Shown: positions 9,691 to 25,045 of the stretch, piece by piece
Layout: the number at the start of each line of letters is the position of its first letter
How positions within the stretch are numbered: the first letter of the stretch is position 1
Program-made: the position numbers and the translations under genes
Assembly (NCBI GenBank): GCA_029204225.1
Contig: CM055101.1
Span: 34,787,683 to 34,851,682 of the forward strand
Source of the DNA: Diphasiastrum complanatum
Lineage: Eukaryota; Streptophyta; Lycopodiopsida; Lycopodiales; Lycopodiaceae
Length of the DNA: 64,000 nt
Reading direction: 5' to 3'
The notes under the pieces: generated by a model
Seen by the model: only the letters and a program-made list of their open reading frames with translations
What the model was told of the DNA's origin: nothing
Databases searched by the model: none

Positions 9691-10456
9691 TGACTCGGCT
9701 CGCACCCTTTTCACGCTCACCCCATGCAGTTGCACTAACAGATTGGACAACGATTGCAGCCACCCACGATCTCCTACAGACAGCACATCCACTCTTTACT
9801 TTCACATCTGTACACCTGTAATATTATGTATATATATATACTGGACACCATTTGTGTAAAACGATGATGAAGAGAGAATCAGAGAAGGAGAGAAGTAGAT
9901 GAAGAGAAGAGGTTTCACTCCTCATTGCAGATTGAAATAGCTTTGTAGGACACGCGGTTTTTTTCGCTATTGTATTGTGCTCTACCCCATTATTGACATG
10001 TATACATGATATACTTAATCTGATACAGTTCATTGTTCTACGTTCAGATCTATGTTAATATTGCTATGCTTATCATTCATTCTGTCTGATCTTTCTAGTT
10101 GTTCTTTCTGGTAATAGACGATTAACATTTAGTCTTGTCTTTCGCGAATCATTCGCGACTAATTATCAGTCGAGCACAGTCTAGCTCTTCGCGAATTATT
10201 CGCGACATAGCGACAAATTATTCTTCTGGCGCTTCATTTGTTAATGTTTGGCTGCGTAGTCTAGAATAACTGTGGTTTCCATCACAAAAGTTTTGTTCAT
10301 TCTGATAGGTGTAGTCTTGCTTATGGAGAGAGTTGTATGTGTTCATTCCGCTGTGCACGAACATTTTTTTTCTGTTCGAGTTCATTCCTTGTTCATTTCT
10401 TGTTTGAGTTCGTTTCTCGTTCGTGTTCGTCATTTATTCTCCCCCTCTCTCCAACA
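9691..10456 (+). repeat. 5' LTR of copia element 2, left-truncated
   Basis: It aligns along its length with the last 780 bp or so of the LTR at 12203-13282, starting at TGACT...CGCACCCTTTTCACGCTC and ending CTCTCTCCAACA. The first 300 bp or so of the LTR are missing, cut at the copia fragment to the left. It contains a TA run of only 12 bp (9829-9840), where the other LTR has 71 bp, and clustered TTCGCGA motifs near 10140-10215. Confidence 0.9.
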
Positions 10457-10468
10457 TGGTATCAAAGC
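10457..10468 (+). promoter_or_regulatory. primer-binding site of copia element 2
   Basis: TGGTATCAAAGC directly follows the LTR end CCAACA. It has one mismatch to the initiator-Met consensus. Confidence 0.8.
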
Positions 10469-10607
10469 TATTTTCATAGCTTGATTAGCTTCCACAATAC
10501 AAGACTCTACTAGCCGATAGAGTAATTGTTTTCTTGTTCTGTAAATATCAGATTTTCATACTTAAGTCACTGATAGTTTCTCCTATCACTTAGACTAACT
10601 CTTCCAC

Positions 10608-12193
10608 ATGGATTCCCAAGGTAAAGCACTCAGCCAACCAGACTCTGATCTCTGGAGAGAAGCTATTGACAAAGAGTATTCCTCTCTGATCAAGAATCAG
10701 ACATGGTCATTAGTCGAAGCTCCTATTGGCTGCAGTATTATTGATTGCAAATGGATCTTTAAGATCAAATATAATGCCAACGGAGCAATTGATCGAAGGA
10801 AGGCTAGACTAGTAGCATGAGGATTCACCTAGATCCCGAATGTCGACTACAGTGAGACTTTTAGTCCAGTCGTCAAACATTTGTCGATCCGAATGCTCTT
10901 GTCTTGCGGCTGTAGCTGCCGACCTCAAAGTACATCAACTTGATGTACAAACAGCCTATCTAAATGGAGTTATACAAGAAGACATCTACATGATCCAGCC
11001 CAAAGGATACGTATTGGAAGGCATGAAGAATCATGTTTATAAAATCCACAAAGCAATGTACGACTTGAAACAGTCTGCCAAAGCTTGGTTTCAAAGGATC
11101 AACACATTCCTCATTGAACAAGGATTCAAACCAACCACTACTGATTGTAACGTCTATTCCAAGTCGATACATAAATCCTTCATTATCATCACCTTATATG
11201 TGGATGATACATTGCTCTTTAGCAACAATACCAATATGGTCAAGGATTCAAAACAGATGCTATTCTCAGAGTTCGACATGACCGATCTGGGCGAAGCTCA
11301 CTTCTGTCTTGGAATTCAAATCTTCAGAGATAGAGAAAATCGACTGATTTACATCACTCAATAAAGGTATCTTCACAATGTACTTAACAGATACAATTTA
11401 ATGAATTGTAAATTAGCTCACTCACCAATGGATCCAGGCCTGCATCTGTCAAAGGACCAATGTCCCCCGACCAAACAAGAAGAGGAGCATATGAGAGAAT
11501 ATCCGTATTGATTGATACTTGGATCTCTGATGTACGCAATGGTCTGTACAAGACCAGATATCTCTTTTGTTGTTAGCTCACTCAACCAATACATGGCTAA
11601 TCTTGGAAATACCCATTGGAAGGCTCTTATTCAACTCATGAGATATATTCGAGCTACCATGGACCTGTGCATCTGCTATGGAGATGTCAGCAACTACAAT
11701 CTTCATCAGCTCAGTGGTTATTTTGATGCAAGCTAGGGAGGAGATGCAGACAATCGTAAGTCCACATCTAGATTTACATTCTTCTTCAACGACGGTCCTA
11801 TTTCGTGGAACAGTCGTAAGCAAACCTCTACCGCACTTTCTTCTACTGAAGCAGAATACATTTCTGCTTCTCAATCTATTAAGGAAGCGTTTTGGTTAAG
11901 AAATTTGCTGTTAGACATCAATCTGTATTAGTAGAGCCCTACAATTTTATTTTGTAATAACCAGAGTGCTATTGTCTTTTCGGCCAGCCCTAGATTTCAT
12001 TCTAGGAGTAAGCACATTGAGATCAGATATCACTACATCAAGGGCAAGGTTCTCGACAGAGAGGTAAGCTTAACGTACTGCAGAACGCAGGACATGGTTG
12101 CAGACATTTTCACGAAAGCACTCAATGTTAATGCACACAACAAATTTTGTGCATTGCTCAGTCTGAAGATCAAGGCATTCATGGATCCAAATT
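10608..12193 (+). pseudogene. copia element 2 internal region: RT and RNase H only
   Basis: The ATG at 10608 begins MDSQGKALSQPDSDLWREAI, where the last part is the conserved start of the copia RT region. A comparable element near 52170 has the same ALSQPNSDL preceded by the integrase linker, so here gag, protease and integrase have been removed and a short leader-proximal start joined to RT. RT follows (WSLVEAPIG, DCKWIFKIKYNANG), with stops at 10818 and 10831 and a frameshift near 10880, then LDVQTAYLNG, the intact catalytic LYVDDTLLF, and DMTDLGEAHFCLGIQIF. RNase H runs to FTKALNVNAHNKFC. Stops also fall at 11362, 11509, 11734 and 11929-11934. It could not act autonomously. Confidence 0.85.
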
Positions 12194-12202
12194 AAGGGGG
12201 GG
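12194..12202 (+). promoter_or_regulatory. polypurine tract of copia element 2
   Basis: AAGGGGGGG lies immediately before TGTTGAATTTATTCC, the 3' LTR start. Confidence 0.75.
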
Positions 12203-12638
12203 TGTTGAATTTATTCCCTCTACTCTCCTAAATCCCATTTTAATCTGCCTCCATTCATGCTGCATATTTACTAACGTTGTCACGCAGTGTGCATATTTAC
12301 ACGCAAATTTGCACAGATGAAGAAAAGGCGAAATAAACGCGACATTGTGTTTTTACACACGCTATGGTGACAGGCAAAAAGTGGACACTATCTTACAGAA
12401 TGCCAAAGGTGCCCTAAAAGCAAAGGCACCCTGTAAATCTAATCCTAAGGCTGTTCGTAAGAGTGACGCACTTTTTGCATCATCACCAACGTTCACTTTA
12501 GTACTGACTGACGTCGCACCCTTTTCATGCTCACCCCATGCAGTTGCGCTAACAAATTGGACAACAATTGCAACCACCCACGATCTCCTACAAACAACAC
12601 ATCCACTCTATAATTTCACATCTGCACACCTGTAATAT

Positions 12639-12717
<79 letters not shown>

Positions 12718-13282
12718 CACCATTTGTGTAAAACGATGATGAAGAGATAATCAGAGAAGGAGAGAAGTAGACGCAGAGAAGAGGTTTCATTCCTCATTGC
12801 AAATTGCATAGGGAACGCGGTTTTGTTTGCTATTGTATTGTGCTCTACTGCATTATTGACATGTATACATGATATACTTAATCTGATACAGTTCATTGTT
12901 CTGCGTTCAGATCTATGTTAATATTGCTATGCTTATCATTCATTATGTCTGATCTTTCTAGTTGTTCTTTCTGGTAATAGACGATAAACATTTAGTCTTG
13001 TCTTTCGCGAATCATTCGCGACTAATTATCAGTTGAGCACAATCTAGCTCTTCGCAAATTATTCACGACATATAATTTGTCTTGCTATTCGCGACAAATT
13101 ATTCTTCTGGCGCTTCATTTGTTAATGTTTGGCTGCGTAACTAAAGTTCAGTTCATTCTGATAGGCGTAGTCATGCTTACGGAGAGAGTTGTATAGTTCA
13201 TTCCGTTGTGCACGAAAAAAAATTTCTGTTCGAGTTCGTTTCTCATTCGTGTTCATCATTTATTCTCCCCCTCTCTCCAACA
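12203..13282 (+). repeat. 3' LTR of copia element 2, full length
   Basis: A 1080-bp LTR with ends TGTTGAAT and CTCTCCAACA (TGTTG/CAACA inverted ends). Its right two-thirds are duplicated at 9691-10456. The same start motif (TGTTG, then ATTTATTCC and CTACTCTCCTA) is seen in reverse at 60369, so that element belongs to the same or a close family. Confidence 0.9.
12643..12713. repeat. (TA)n microsatellite inside the 3' LTR
   Basis: An uninterrupted 71-bp TA run. The homologous spot in the 5' LTR (9829-9840) has six units, so the tract expanded in this copy. Confidence 0.98.
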
Positions 13283-16031
13283 AATAGGATCTAGGAAAAA
13301 ATCTCACATCTTATCAAGTACATCCAGATCCAACATCTTGACATGTGGGAGCGTTTACTCATTCACATGGAAGTGCAAGCTAATTAGAAGGAAATTGACC
13401 AAAATGACTTTTTCTTAGATTCTAGTCAAAAGTCAAGCTCACACTTGTGTAGATCTATCTAAAATGAATCTAGATATATACAAGTACATTTTCTACTTCC
13501 TTTCACATGTGGGAACAGGCTCCACACATGTGAGATTTCAATATGAACCTAGATCTCAAGATTAACACATTACATCAACCAAGTTGGAAGTGACAATTTT
13601 AACAATTTTGATCCATTTAGACCCTAAAATCCCCTTGATAGCCATAGAGATGCAACTACACTCTCAAAATCTTGATTTCAAGGCAAATTTTCACATCACT
13701 CTTGATGTATAAGTATGATCAATCTCTTCTTTAAGGTTGAGCTATAACATTAGAGAATTGTTACAAAGAATTAGATAACACGTACAAAATGTAATTTTCT
13801 CTCATGTCTAAAACATCTTTAATATCATTCAAAGAGAAGTAAGCTCATTGTTCATGTACTATACATAAAGGTCAAGTATAGTCTTACTTGGATTATGCTC
13901 CTTCACTTTAAAACTAGAAGAATAACAACAATGTATGAGAAGGAAAGAGAAAGAATAGCCTAGGAGATTGTGCATCACAACTATTTAAAGAGTGAAAAAA
14001 GACGTATCGTAGATAATATTAAGTGGGTAGGTGTTAAGGGTGGAGTGGGATAAGTCCCCATACAACTCTAGTAAATTCTACCAGTCTTTGCATGCATGCA
14101 TGTGGTATTCTCAAACATGGGTCTATTGCATAAGATTTAAGGCAATTATGCAAGCTGTACATTCCTACCCATGAGTGGGTTCTAATCTAGATACTAATGG
14201 TTTGTACACATGCCATCATGAATCCCCGTGGCAAGGCTTTAAAGGGGGCCAAATTTACTCCCAGAATGTCAAAACCCCTTTAAAGGCTACCAAACCTTGG
14301 GTGAATCATCAAAGTGGTGATCAAGCCCTTGATCGTATCATCTCAAGCAGTCACTTAAATATTTCCTTTCATACTCTAACAATCACTAGGAATTTTTCTC
14401 TTCTCATGGTCACAAGCACCACTCTCTTCACATGGTCATGAAAACCCATTTTTTAACGTACCCGATCTTAATTTCTTGTTCATGGCCAAAGCTTTTCTTT
14501 TAAGACACTATTGTAATACTTTCTTATCACTTATCATCCTTGCATTAAATCTTTATCTATCTTTCATGTATCTTCAAAATCCATCTTCACATGCCCCTAC
14601 ACATGTCAACATCATAGTGATTTTAAATTACATTATATATATATAAAGTCATAAATAAATCTCAACTATTATAGGAAGATATTTATTTATGTAAGGCTAT
14701 ACATTAATGGAATACGTAGCTTGAAGAAGAATAGTGAGACTTCACCTTGATTGCAGCTTGTCTCTCTCCCTCTTAAGTCTCTACCTCTCATCCTTTAATT
14801 TCATTTCAAGGAGTGGAAATTAGGCTCCATACATAGGTAGAATCTATTCTTTTACTTGCAAAAATCCATAGTGGGCAAAGTTCTCAAGAGGTTTTTGGAA
14901 CATAGAATGAGTGAGACATTGTAAGATACTCCTCAATCATTTGTAAATTCCAGCTCTCTTTCATAAGATGTATGGAATAAACAAAACATGTAGGATTATT
15001 GCCAGTTTGTCATAGAGCTTGATATATGATTTTCTTTTAAAAATTTTGTTCCCTCGAACGAAGTTTAACTCCCTAAAAAAGAGAACAAACTTGGCCATTC
15101 CAACTAATGTTGCAAGAGGTGTCAGACCACCAGGAAAAGAGACACCTCACACAAATCAATGTAGATGCATGACTTATGTGTCAACACAAATTTGTGATTG
15201 CCAATTCTTGAATATTATCTCTAAGATTGTACTTCGATCAGAAGATTTAAATCTATTCTTATATGGCCAACAACATGCTCTTTGCCAATACATGTTTTGG
15301 AAAGCTGTTGTTTATCAATAAGACTTGTAGCAAATGACATAATAACTAGGGGTTGGGTAATTTAATTATAGCTCATTCTGAGCAAGTAACACTTGTTGTT
15401 AGCTTACTCATCTATCAGTCTCTCAATTAAGCATTTCATAAAGATAAAGTTGGATAGAAGCATTCTTAATGCCTTCAGCATGGTTGAAAACTTAGTTCCT
15501 AGGAAGTTCTGGAGCAGAAGTGGCTATGAATCAGTATAAATAGAGATCCAAGCATGCATCTTTGAATTTAAGGAACTGACTGAAAACAGTGCATGTAATT
15601 GAAACTGATGCTTCACAATATTGAGCTAATAGAAAGCCCTATTCATGATTCAGCTATGAATAGGCAAGGGTTTGAGTCTCCATTTGCTCTCCCCTTCAAA
15701 CATGAGAAACATAATTTGCAAGAGTGAATGAAGAATGCATACATCTTTCAAAAAAGCCAGAGATCTTGGGATACATGTGTCCAGATAGTCTTTAGGAGGT
15801 GCATACCTTGTTTTAATGTACACTTGCTAGTACTAAGAATTGAATAATGGAAAATTCTTGGTGGCAATGACTTGTACTGGAAATAGGTCCAAAAGATGCT
15901 CAGAAAGGAAAAGGTAGGCCATTGCTGAAGAGGTACAGCAAGGTGCCATGCATATTCATGCGACTGCTTCTTAATAGCGCTCTAGATAATCTCTAAATCC
16001 GATTCGGCTGATAGTGCAGGACTCCAAGCCC
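13283..16031. other. intergenic DNA, no gene recognised
   Basis: AT-rich sequence between copia element 2 and the GapA stop codon. A 100-codon open frame at 15019-15321 has no recognisable domain. No RNA gene or terminal motif is evident, and no clear polyadenylation signal for GapA was found. Confidence 0.6.
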
Positions 16032-19952
<3,921 letters not shown>

Positions 19953-20368
19953 TGCTCCGCCACCCTCCTCTCTCCCTCTCCCTCTCCCGATCAGCTGCAG
20001 CAGCAGGAAGAACAAATAATAGAGTAGAGACGCGCCAAACTGGCTACACCGGTGGCCGCGTCCCGACGGGGTTAGATACTCATGCATGTACCGGAACGTG
20101 TCGGTGAGTAGAAACAATAGCGGGCTGATCCCAGTCGCCTGTGGGTGATATTATGGGAGTTTTTGTGGGCGAGAAAATACATGAAAGGAAATTTGTGAGC
20201 CTCATGTCAATAGGCCAATTGGAGGCCTCCTTTTTAACACATCAGGATAAGGTAAGAACGTTAGCTTGGTTTGCCTTGGCCTTGGCCACCTCTTTTTGGC
20301 ATTGCCTTCATAGTGTTGGAGTTGGTCAATGGAGTTTTTGCAAAAGTTAACGTTAAAGTCAATGCCTT

Positions 20369-20511
20369 AAACCATAAGGGTATGTGCACACACAAACCGC
20401 TTGGCTACATTGCTAAGGAATTTATTGCAACAACTCTGAAAACCATAAGGGTATGTGCACACACAAACCGCTTGGCTACATTGCTAAGGAATTTATTGCA
20501 ACAACTCTGAA
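20369..20511. repeat. 71-bp tandem duplication
   Basis: Two near-identical units starting AAACCATAAGGGTATGTGCA and ending CAACAACTCTGA, directly adjacent. It lies about 0.4 kb upstream of the GapA start. Confidence 0.95.
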
Positions 20512-20935
20512 CGTTTCCATGCACCTTTAAATGCAAGTCATGAAAAGCAAGAAATTTATGTCCCTATCTTTTCCTTGCATGCATGCCCACACCACATATG
20601 CACCTTCGTATGCAAGTCATAAATAGCGAAAAGTTCGTATCCCTCTCTTGCTCTTTGTATGTTTCTCTAGGCTCTCAACCTGCATGATGCACCAAGGTTA
20701 TCACCAACAATAATAATCAACTTCAGATTATCTATTTGCACTTACAAAATCATTTTATACATGTTTCTTTTAGTTGTTGTCATATCTTTACTCATGCACA
20801 CTTCCATGATGGCATATTAGCCTTGAGGAACTTTGAGTTGAGATTAGAGTTTGAGATGAGAGGAAGTCACCAGATTCAAAATGATGAGTGTGAAAAATTG
20901 CCAAAATCTGGCAAATCTAGCTTGATCAAAAACCA
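20512..20935. other. intergenic, nothing recognised
   Basis: Low-complexity-free sequence between the tandem duplication and the copia element 3 LTR. It has no convincing open frame. Confidence 0.5.
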
Positions 20936-21577
20936 TGTAGAATAATGAAAATTATGTACATAAGTGGGTCCCACACATGTGAGGCCATGGAGCCACGTGG
21001 GAAACCCACCCTAGGGTAGATTAGATCAAGTCCAAAGAGTAGGTTAGGTCAATTTAGTAGTAATTCCTAGTTTATAGGACCTAAATCTTAGATTTAAGGT
21101 GAAAATTGACCAACTAGCTACCTGCCAAGCATGGCTCTAGGAAATAGACTAAGGTTTCATTTTAGGGCAAAAAGGCTGAGTTAACTTCCTTATTACATGT
21201 TGGAAATCCACCTAACTTCACAAAGGAAGTCGAATCTGCTATGTATCCCATAGTGAGAAGATAGAATATTTTTGGAGCTCATTGGCAATCTCAAGCTAGT
21301 TCACTATGTACATTGAGTTTTTGTGATCCAAATGCAACCAAATCAATTTCTACTTGTTTCTCACTTGAAGGCCGTACTATAGCCTTTAGTACACACGTGT
21401 GGGCTCGGATTTCAATGTTGATCAATGCTTTTGATTGTTGATGCTTGTTGTTTGTCAAATTGCCAATCTAGATCAACTTTTTTGTGTGTTTTTTGATAGA
21501 TTATTAAGCAAGCATCCAATCACTCTTGTGGATCTTCTGTAAATCCATTTATGGTCCTAAAGTACAGTACTTTCACA
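20936..21577 (+). repeat. 5' LTR of copia element 3
   Basis: A 642-bp LTR with ends TGTAGAATAATG and AGTACAGTACTTTCACA. It is repeated at 30273-30821, where an internal stretch of about 110 bp is missing. It contains two CACGTG boxes (20994-20999 and 21394-21399). Confidence 0.9.
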
Positions 21578-21590
21578 TGGTATCAGAGCC
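21578..21590 (+). promoter_or_regulatory. primer-binding site of copia element 3
   Basis: TGGTATCAGAGCC immediately follows the LTR end; a perfect initiator-Met match. A leader of about 970 bp without recognisable coding follows to the gag ATG at 22559. Confidence 0.9.
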
Positions 21591-22558
21591 AAGTACAAGA
21601 GCATTAACCATTGATCAAAAGCAAATCCACTTTTAGCACTGGTGCTAAAAACTAGTATTGAGAGGGCGAGCTAGAATCTTGATTTTGGTGAGGGGATTTG
21701 ATCCCAGACTTGGTCGGGATCTAAATCCGTACTTTTCACACGTGGGAACCTTTGAACCTGCATTTAATGCATGGTATTCATTTGATCCAAAGAAATTCAA
21801 TTTGTGAGCTTTTGACGTAATTTTTGATGGAAATCTTAGGACAAGCTACCAAGATTGAGTGCCATTGATTAGATTTGACATAGGGTCATGAGATCTAATT
21901 AATCTAGGCTGAAATCAGGTCCTCTAAAATTGTTTTACAGGTCTTGAAAGTAACATCAAAAGTGGGAGATTTAGTCATGTTTTTGTCCGAAAACAGTGAA
22001 AATTGATAGGATTTGATAAGTCTTTGATAGAATCTCATCTAATCTTCAGTTCATCTCTTTGAGGGAGTGTAAGAACTATGATTAGAAGTCCAAAGAGAGG
22101 GCTAGAAGTCAAATTTGAGGTAATCAAGACAAAGTGAAACCTTTGTGAGTTTCTAGGTCCAAATCAAAACCAATTTTCTTGAGCATTATTTTGTAGGATC
22201 CTTCTAAAAAGTTCTTTTCAAGGGGATCTTGCTACTTGAATCTTTGTGCATTTCAAGTAAGTTTCTAGTGAAAAAATTCTGGAAAAGAACTGAGGGAGGG
22301 TCGAGAAGTTCAATCTACTTTGTGTTCATCGATTTTCTCAAGAGTAGTCAATAGAGTGAAAAATTGGCAAGATTTGATTGTTAGTAGATTTCACTTCATC
22401 TTATCTTCATTCCAAATTTGTGAGGGAGTGCTAGAACTAATATTATAAGTCCCTTTGTAGGATTAGAAATCTAATTTGAGTGAAACACTACAAGTGAGAC
22501 CTTTGTGAGTTTCAAAGTCAATCAAATCTATTTCTTATTTGTGGAAATCACTAGTAAG

Positions 22559-23584
22559 ATGGGATCTATTGGAGCATACCTTCTAGAAGCTAGGGAAAGA
22601 GATTGAATTTTACAAATTATTCTATTTGGAACGTTAGGATGGAGTCACTAATGGTGACCCAAGACCTTTATGAGTTCTTGATTCATGATGAAGATGAACC
22701 TCTAGGTGCATAGGAGTTGATCAAATACAAGAAGAGATCTAGGCTAGCACTTCATTGTGTGAAGATGGATGTAAGCATTGATCTTTTGAGAGAAGTATCA
22801 TCATGTACTAGTGATAAAGAGGCTTGGGAGTCTTTAAAATCAATCTATGATCAAGCAACACTTCTAGAATACTTATGCTTAGAAATCAAATTTTGCAAAG
22901 CATGAGAAGAAGTGAAGAGAGTGCATAGGATTATGTACTCAGAATCAAGTCTCTAAATAGCGAGTTGACTTACATTGGAGAGAAGATTCATGATGGAGAG
23001 CTTGTACAAATTTTCCTTAGTGGTCTAGTAGATGACTTAAATTTGGTCCAAAGTTTTGCCATCCAAGACAATTTGCCAACTATAGAAAAACTTCACAGTA
23101 GTGTATTAGCGGATGAAGAATGTAGGATGCTCCACACCAAGGCAAGAATGAGTTCATTGTCCTTGCAGGATGAAGATTAGAAAGCCAATTTCTCATTCAA
23201 AGGCAAAAAGAAGACCAATGGAAAGAAGAAGCATCCAAAGGAGGCCAAAGAAGAGGATGATGCATCATGATCAAAGGACAAGTCAAAGCAAAAATGCTTC
23301 TTTTGTGGAAAGAAGGGGCATTATGCATCCGAATGCTACAAGAGGCTAAGAGCACAAGAGAAGGAGGACAAACAAGCAAAACCTTGCACATGAGAAAGAG
23401 GAGGATGAAGTAGATGTACTCTTGATGGCATCTACATCCTCACCAACATGCAATAGCAATTCAAAAGACACTTGGTGGATTGATAGTCTAGCTCCCACAT
23501 GTCTTGTGAAAAAGATTTTCTCTCAATCTTACACTCATTCAATGATGCTAAAAAGTTTGTCTTTACTGCAAGTGATGAAGAGTG
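22559..23584 (+). pseudogene. copia element 3 gag and protease start, broken
   Basis: From ATG 22559 it reads MGSIGAYLLEARER, then after a shift NFTNYSIWNVRMESLM, parallel to the gag start of the intact element at 42206 (MATNGGYMLESNDRL...). Further gag blocks are CTSDKEAWESLKSIYDQA and LVQIFLSGLVDDLNLVQSFA, then a zinc knuckle (CFFCGKKGHYASECYK) and the protease region (WWIDS, followed by a decayed motif). There are several stops. At EECVG the reading stops at a new TGTTGG, the putative LTR of a nested element. The linker piece at 30115-30272 is the likely continuation. Confidence 0.85.
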
Positions 23585-24978
23585 TGTTGGAAATTAAGCC
23601 CACAGTTGCCTCCTTGGTGAATGACTAATTTCTATTTCATGATTCTTCATGCATATTTATTGATCATTGATCTAGGGTCAGGTGAAACCAAATTTGGTTC
23701 TATATATGCTCACCTGATACCTGCAGGAATCGCAAACTTAGACAGTCAATTTACTTGAAGAACGTCTACAATGGGCTTTCGGCTGATCTCCAACAAAGGG
23801 TAACCAATCTTGTCATAATTTCAAGTTTAGATATTAAGTTTAATGACTTGAAATCATTGAAGACTTGGCCATCTTCAAGGACTTCCACAAACTTGCATTT
23901 AGAACAAGTCTGCAAAAATATATTACTTTTGCGACAATCTGCAAAAATACACTAAGTGTCGCGACAGTCTGCAAAAATGAACTATGTTTTTCAACAGCTT
24001 CAGTTTTTTTGTATTTTCCCGAAATGCGACACTTTCATAGTTCATAAGCTTAACTGTCTTACACACCTTCGACTCTTTGCGAAAAATGTGAAGAGAGAGA
24101 AAATCCTGAAGGTCATCTATTTTTGCGTTAAAGACATCACCATCCTTTTTGAGGGCACATTCGGCTTCTTGCGAAAAATGCGAAGAGAGAGAAAAATCCC
24201 AAAGGTCGTCTAAAACAAACGAGGAACATTCCAGCGACGTCCTCGTCCGTGTCAACGTTCCTGATTTGTTGACCGTATATATATATTGTGTATAGTTGTC
24301 ACAAAAGCCATATACTTCCAAGTACAAAGACTTTCCTAATTAGGTGACAAGCATTTAATGTAGTTAATACAAAGATGAAATCTATAAATAGATCATCCAA
24401 GCACAAATTAGTGATTGCTCCGTCCATGAGACACATTATTTGAGCATCCAAATTATGTCTTCATTTTGGTTGTAATTGCTATTTTGTATTGTGCTTCAGT
24501 GTAATATAGCAGCAGCTTGCTTTTATCTGTGTACAACGTAGATGAATGCTTGTTGCGATTGAAAGCACTTTCATTGTTGTTTGATCGCGCTCGTTTACTC
24601 ACTTTGATCAGAACATGGACGTCTCCGACTCCTCAGCTTTTGATCAGACGATGGCCGTCTTTGACGTCTGAGGAACTTGCGATATCATACTGCACTTCCA
24701 TTTATTTTAGAACTGTGCTTCACGTTGAATCTAATTTTAGTAGTACCACATACAAACCATCTCTAATCTCTTCAGTGGACTGTACTCTTGTTTTAGAGTA
24801 TGAATTGATTTTTAAGATCCTGTTGGAAAATTAGAACACTTAAAGCTGTGATTACACTTAGCATAAGCTATCTATTAGAGTGTTTTTGCACCTAGCAGCC
24901 GATTAGAATGGGAGAGCTGTTCCGCAATATTTCTGCTCTCTTCTCCGTTTGCGTTCTTCTATCTCCCTTGTTCCATCA
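23585..24978 (+). repeat. probable 5' LTR of nested copia element 4
   Basis: It begins TGTTGGAAATTAAGCC exactly where the element 3 protease breaks off and ends TTGTTCCATCA, three bases before a primer site. TATAAATAG at 24383-24391 would be a typical LTR TATA box. An internal repeated block (GCGAAAAATGTGAAGAGAGA and GCGAAAAATGCGAAGAGAGA) lies at about 24078-24200. No second LTR copy is in the window. A later TGTTGGAAAATT at 24821 is an alternative start, so the left end is uncertain. Confidence 0.5.
24383..24391 (+). promoter_or_regulatory. TATA box in the putative element 4 LTR
   Basis: TATAAATAG, about 600 bp before the LTR end. Position and sequence fit a plant pol II core promoter; this is inferred only. 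Confidence 0.45.
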
Positions 24979-24981
24979 GAG

Positions 24982-24994
24982 TGGTATCAGAGCG
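24982..24994 (+). promoter_or_regulatory. primer-binding site of copia element 4
   Basis: TGGTATCAGAGCG, a perfect 12-base initiator-Met match after the LTR end. Confidence 0.85.
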
Positions 24995-25045
24995 TAGTTC
25001 AAATAAACCGAGAGATTAAGTTTGTTCTATTTGCATACTGTTATC

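Noticed and set aside
12568-12896. Open frames encoding runs of Tyr-Ile
   Set aside because: They are translations of the (TA)n microsatellite.
15019-15321. 100-codon open frame as a gene
   Set aside because: No recognisable domain, no splice context or neighbour support in AT-rich DNA.
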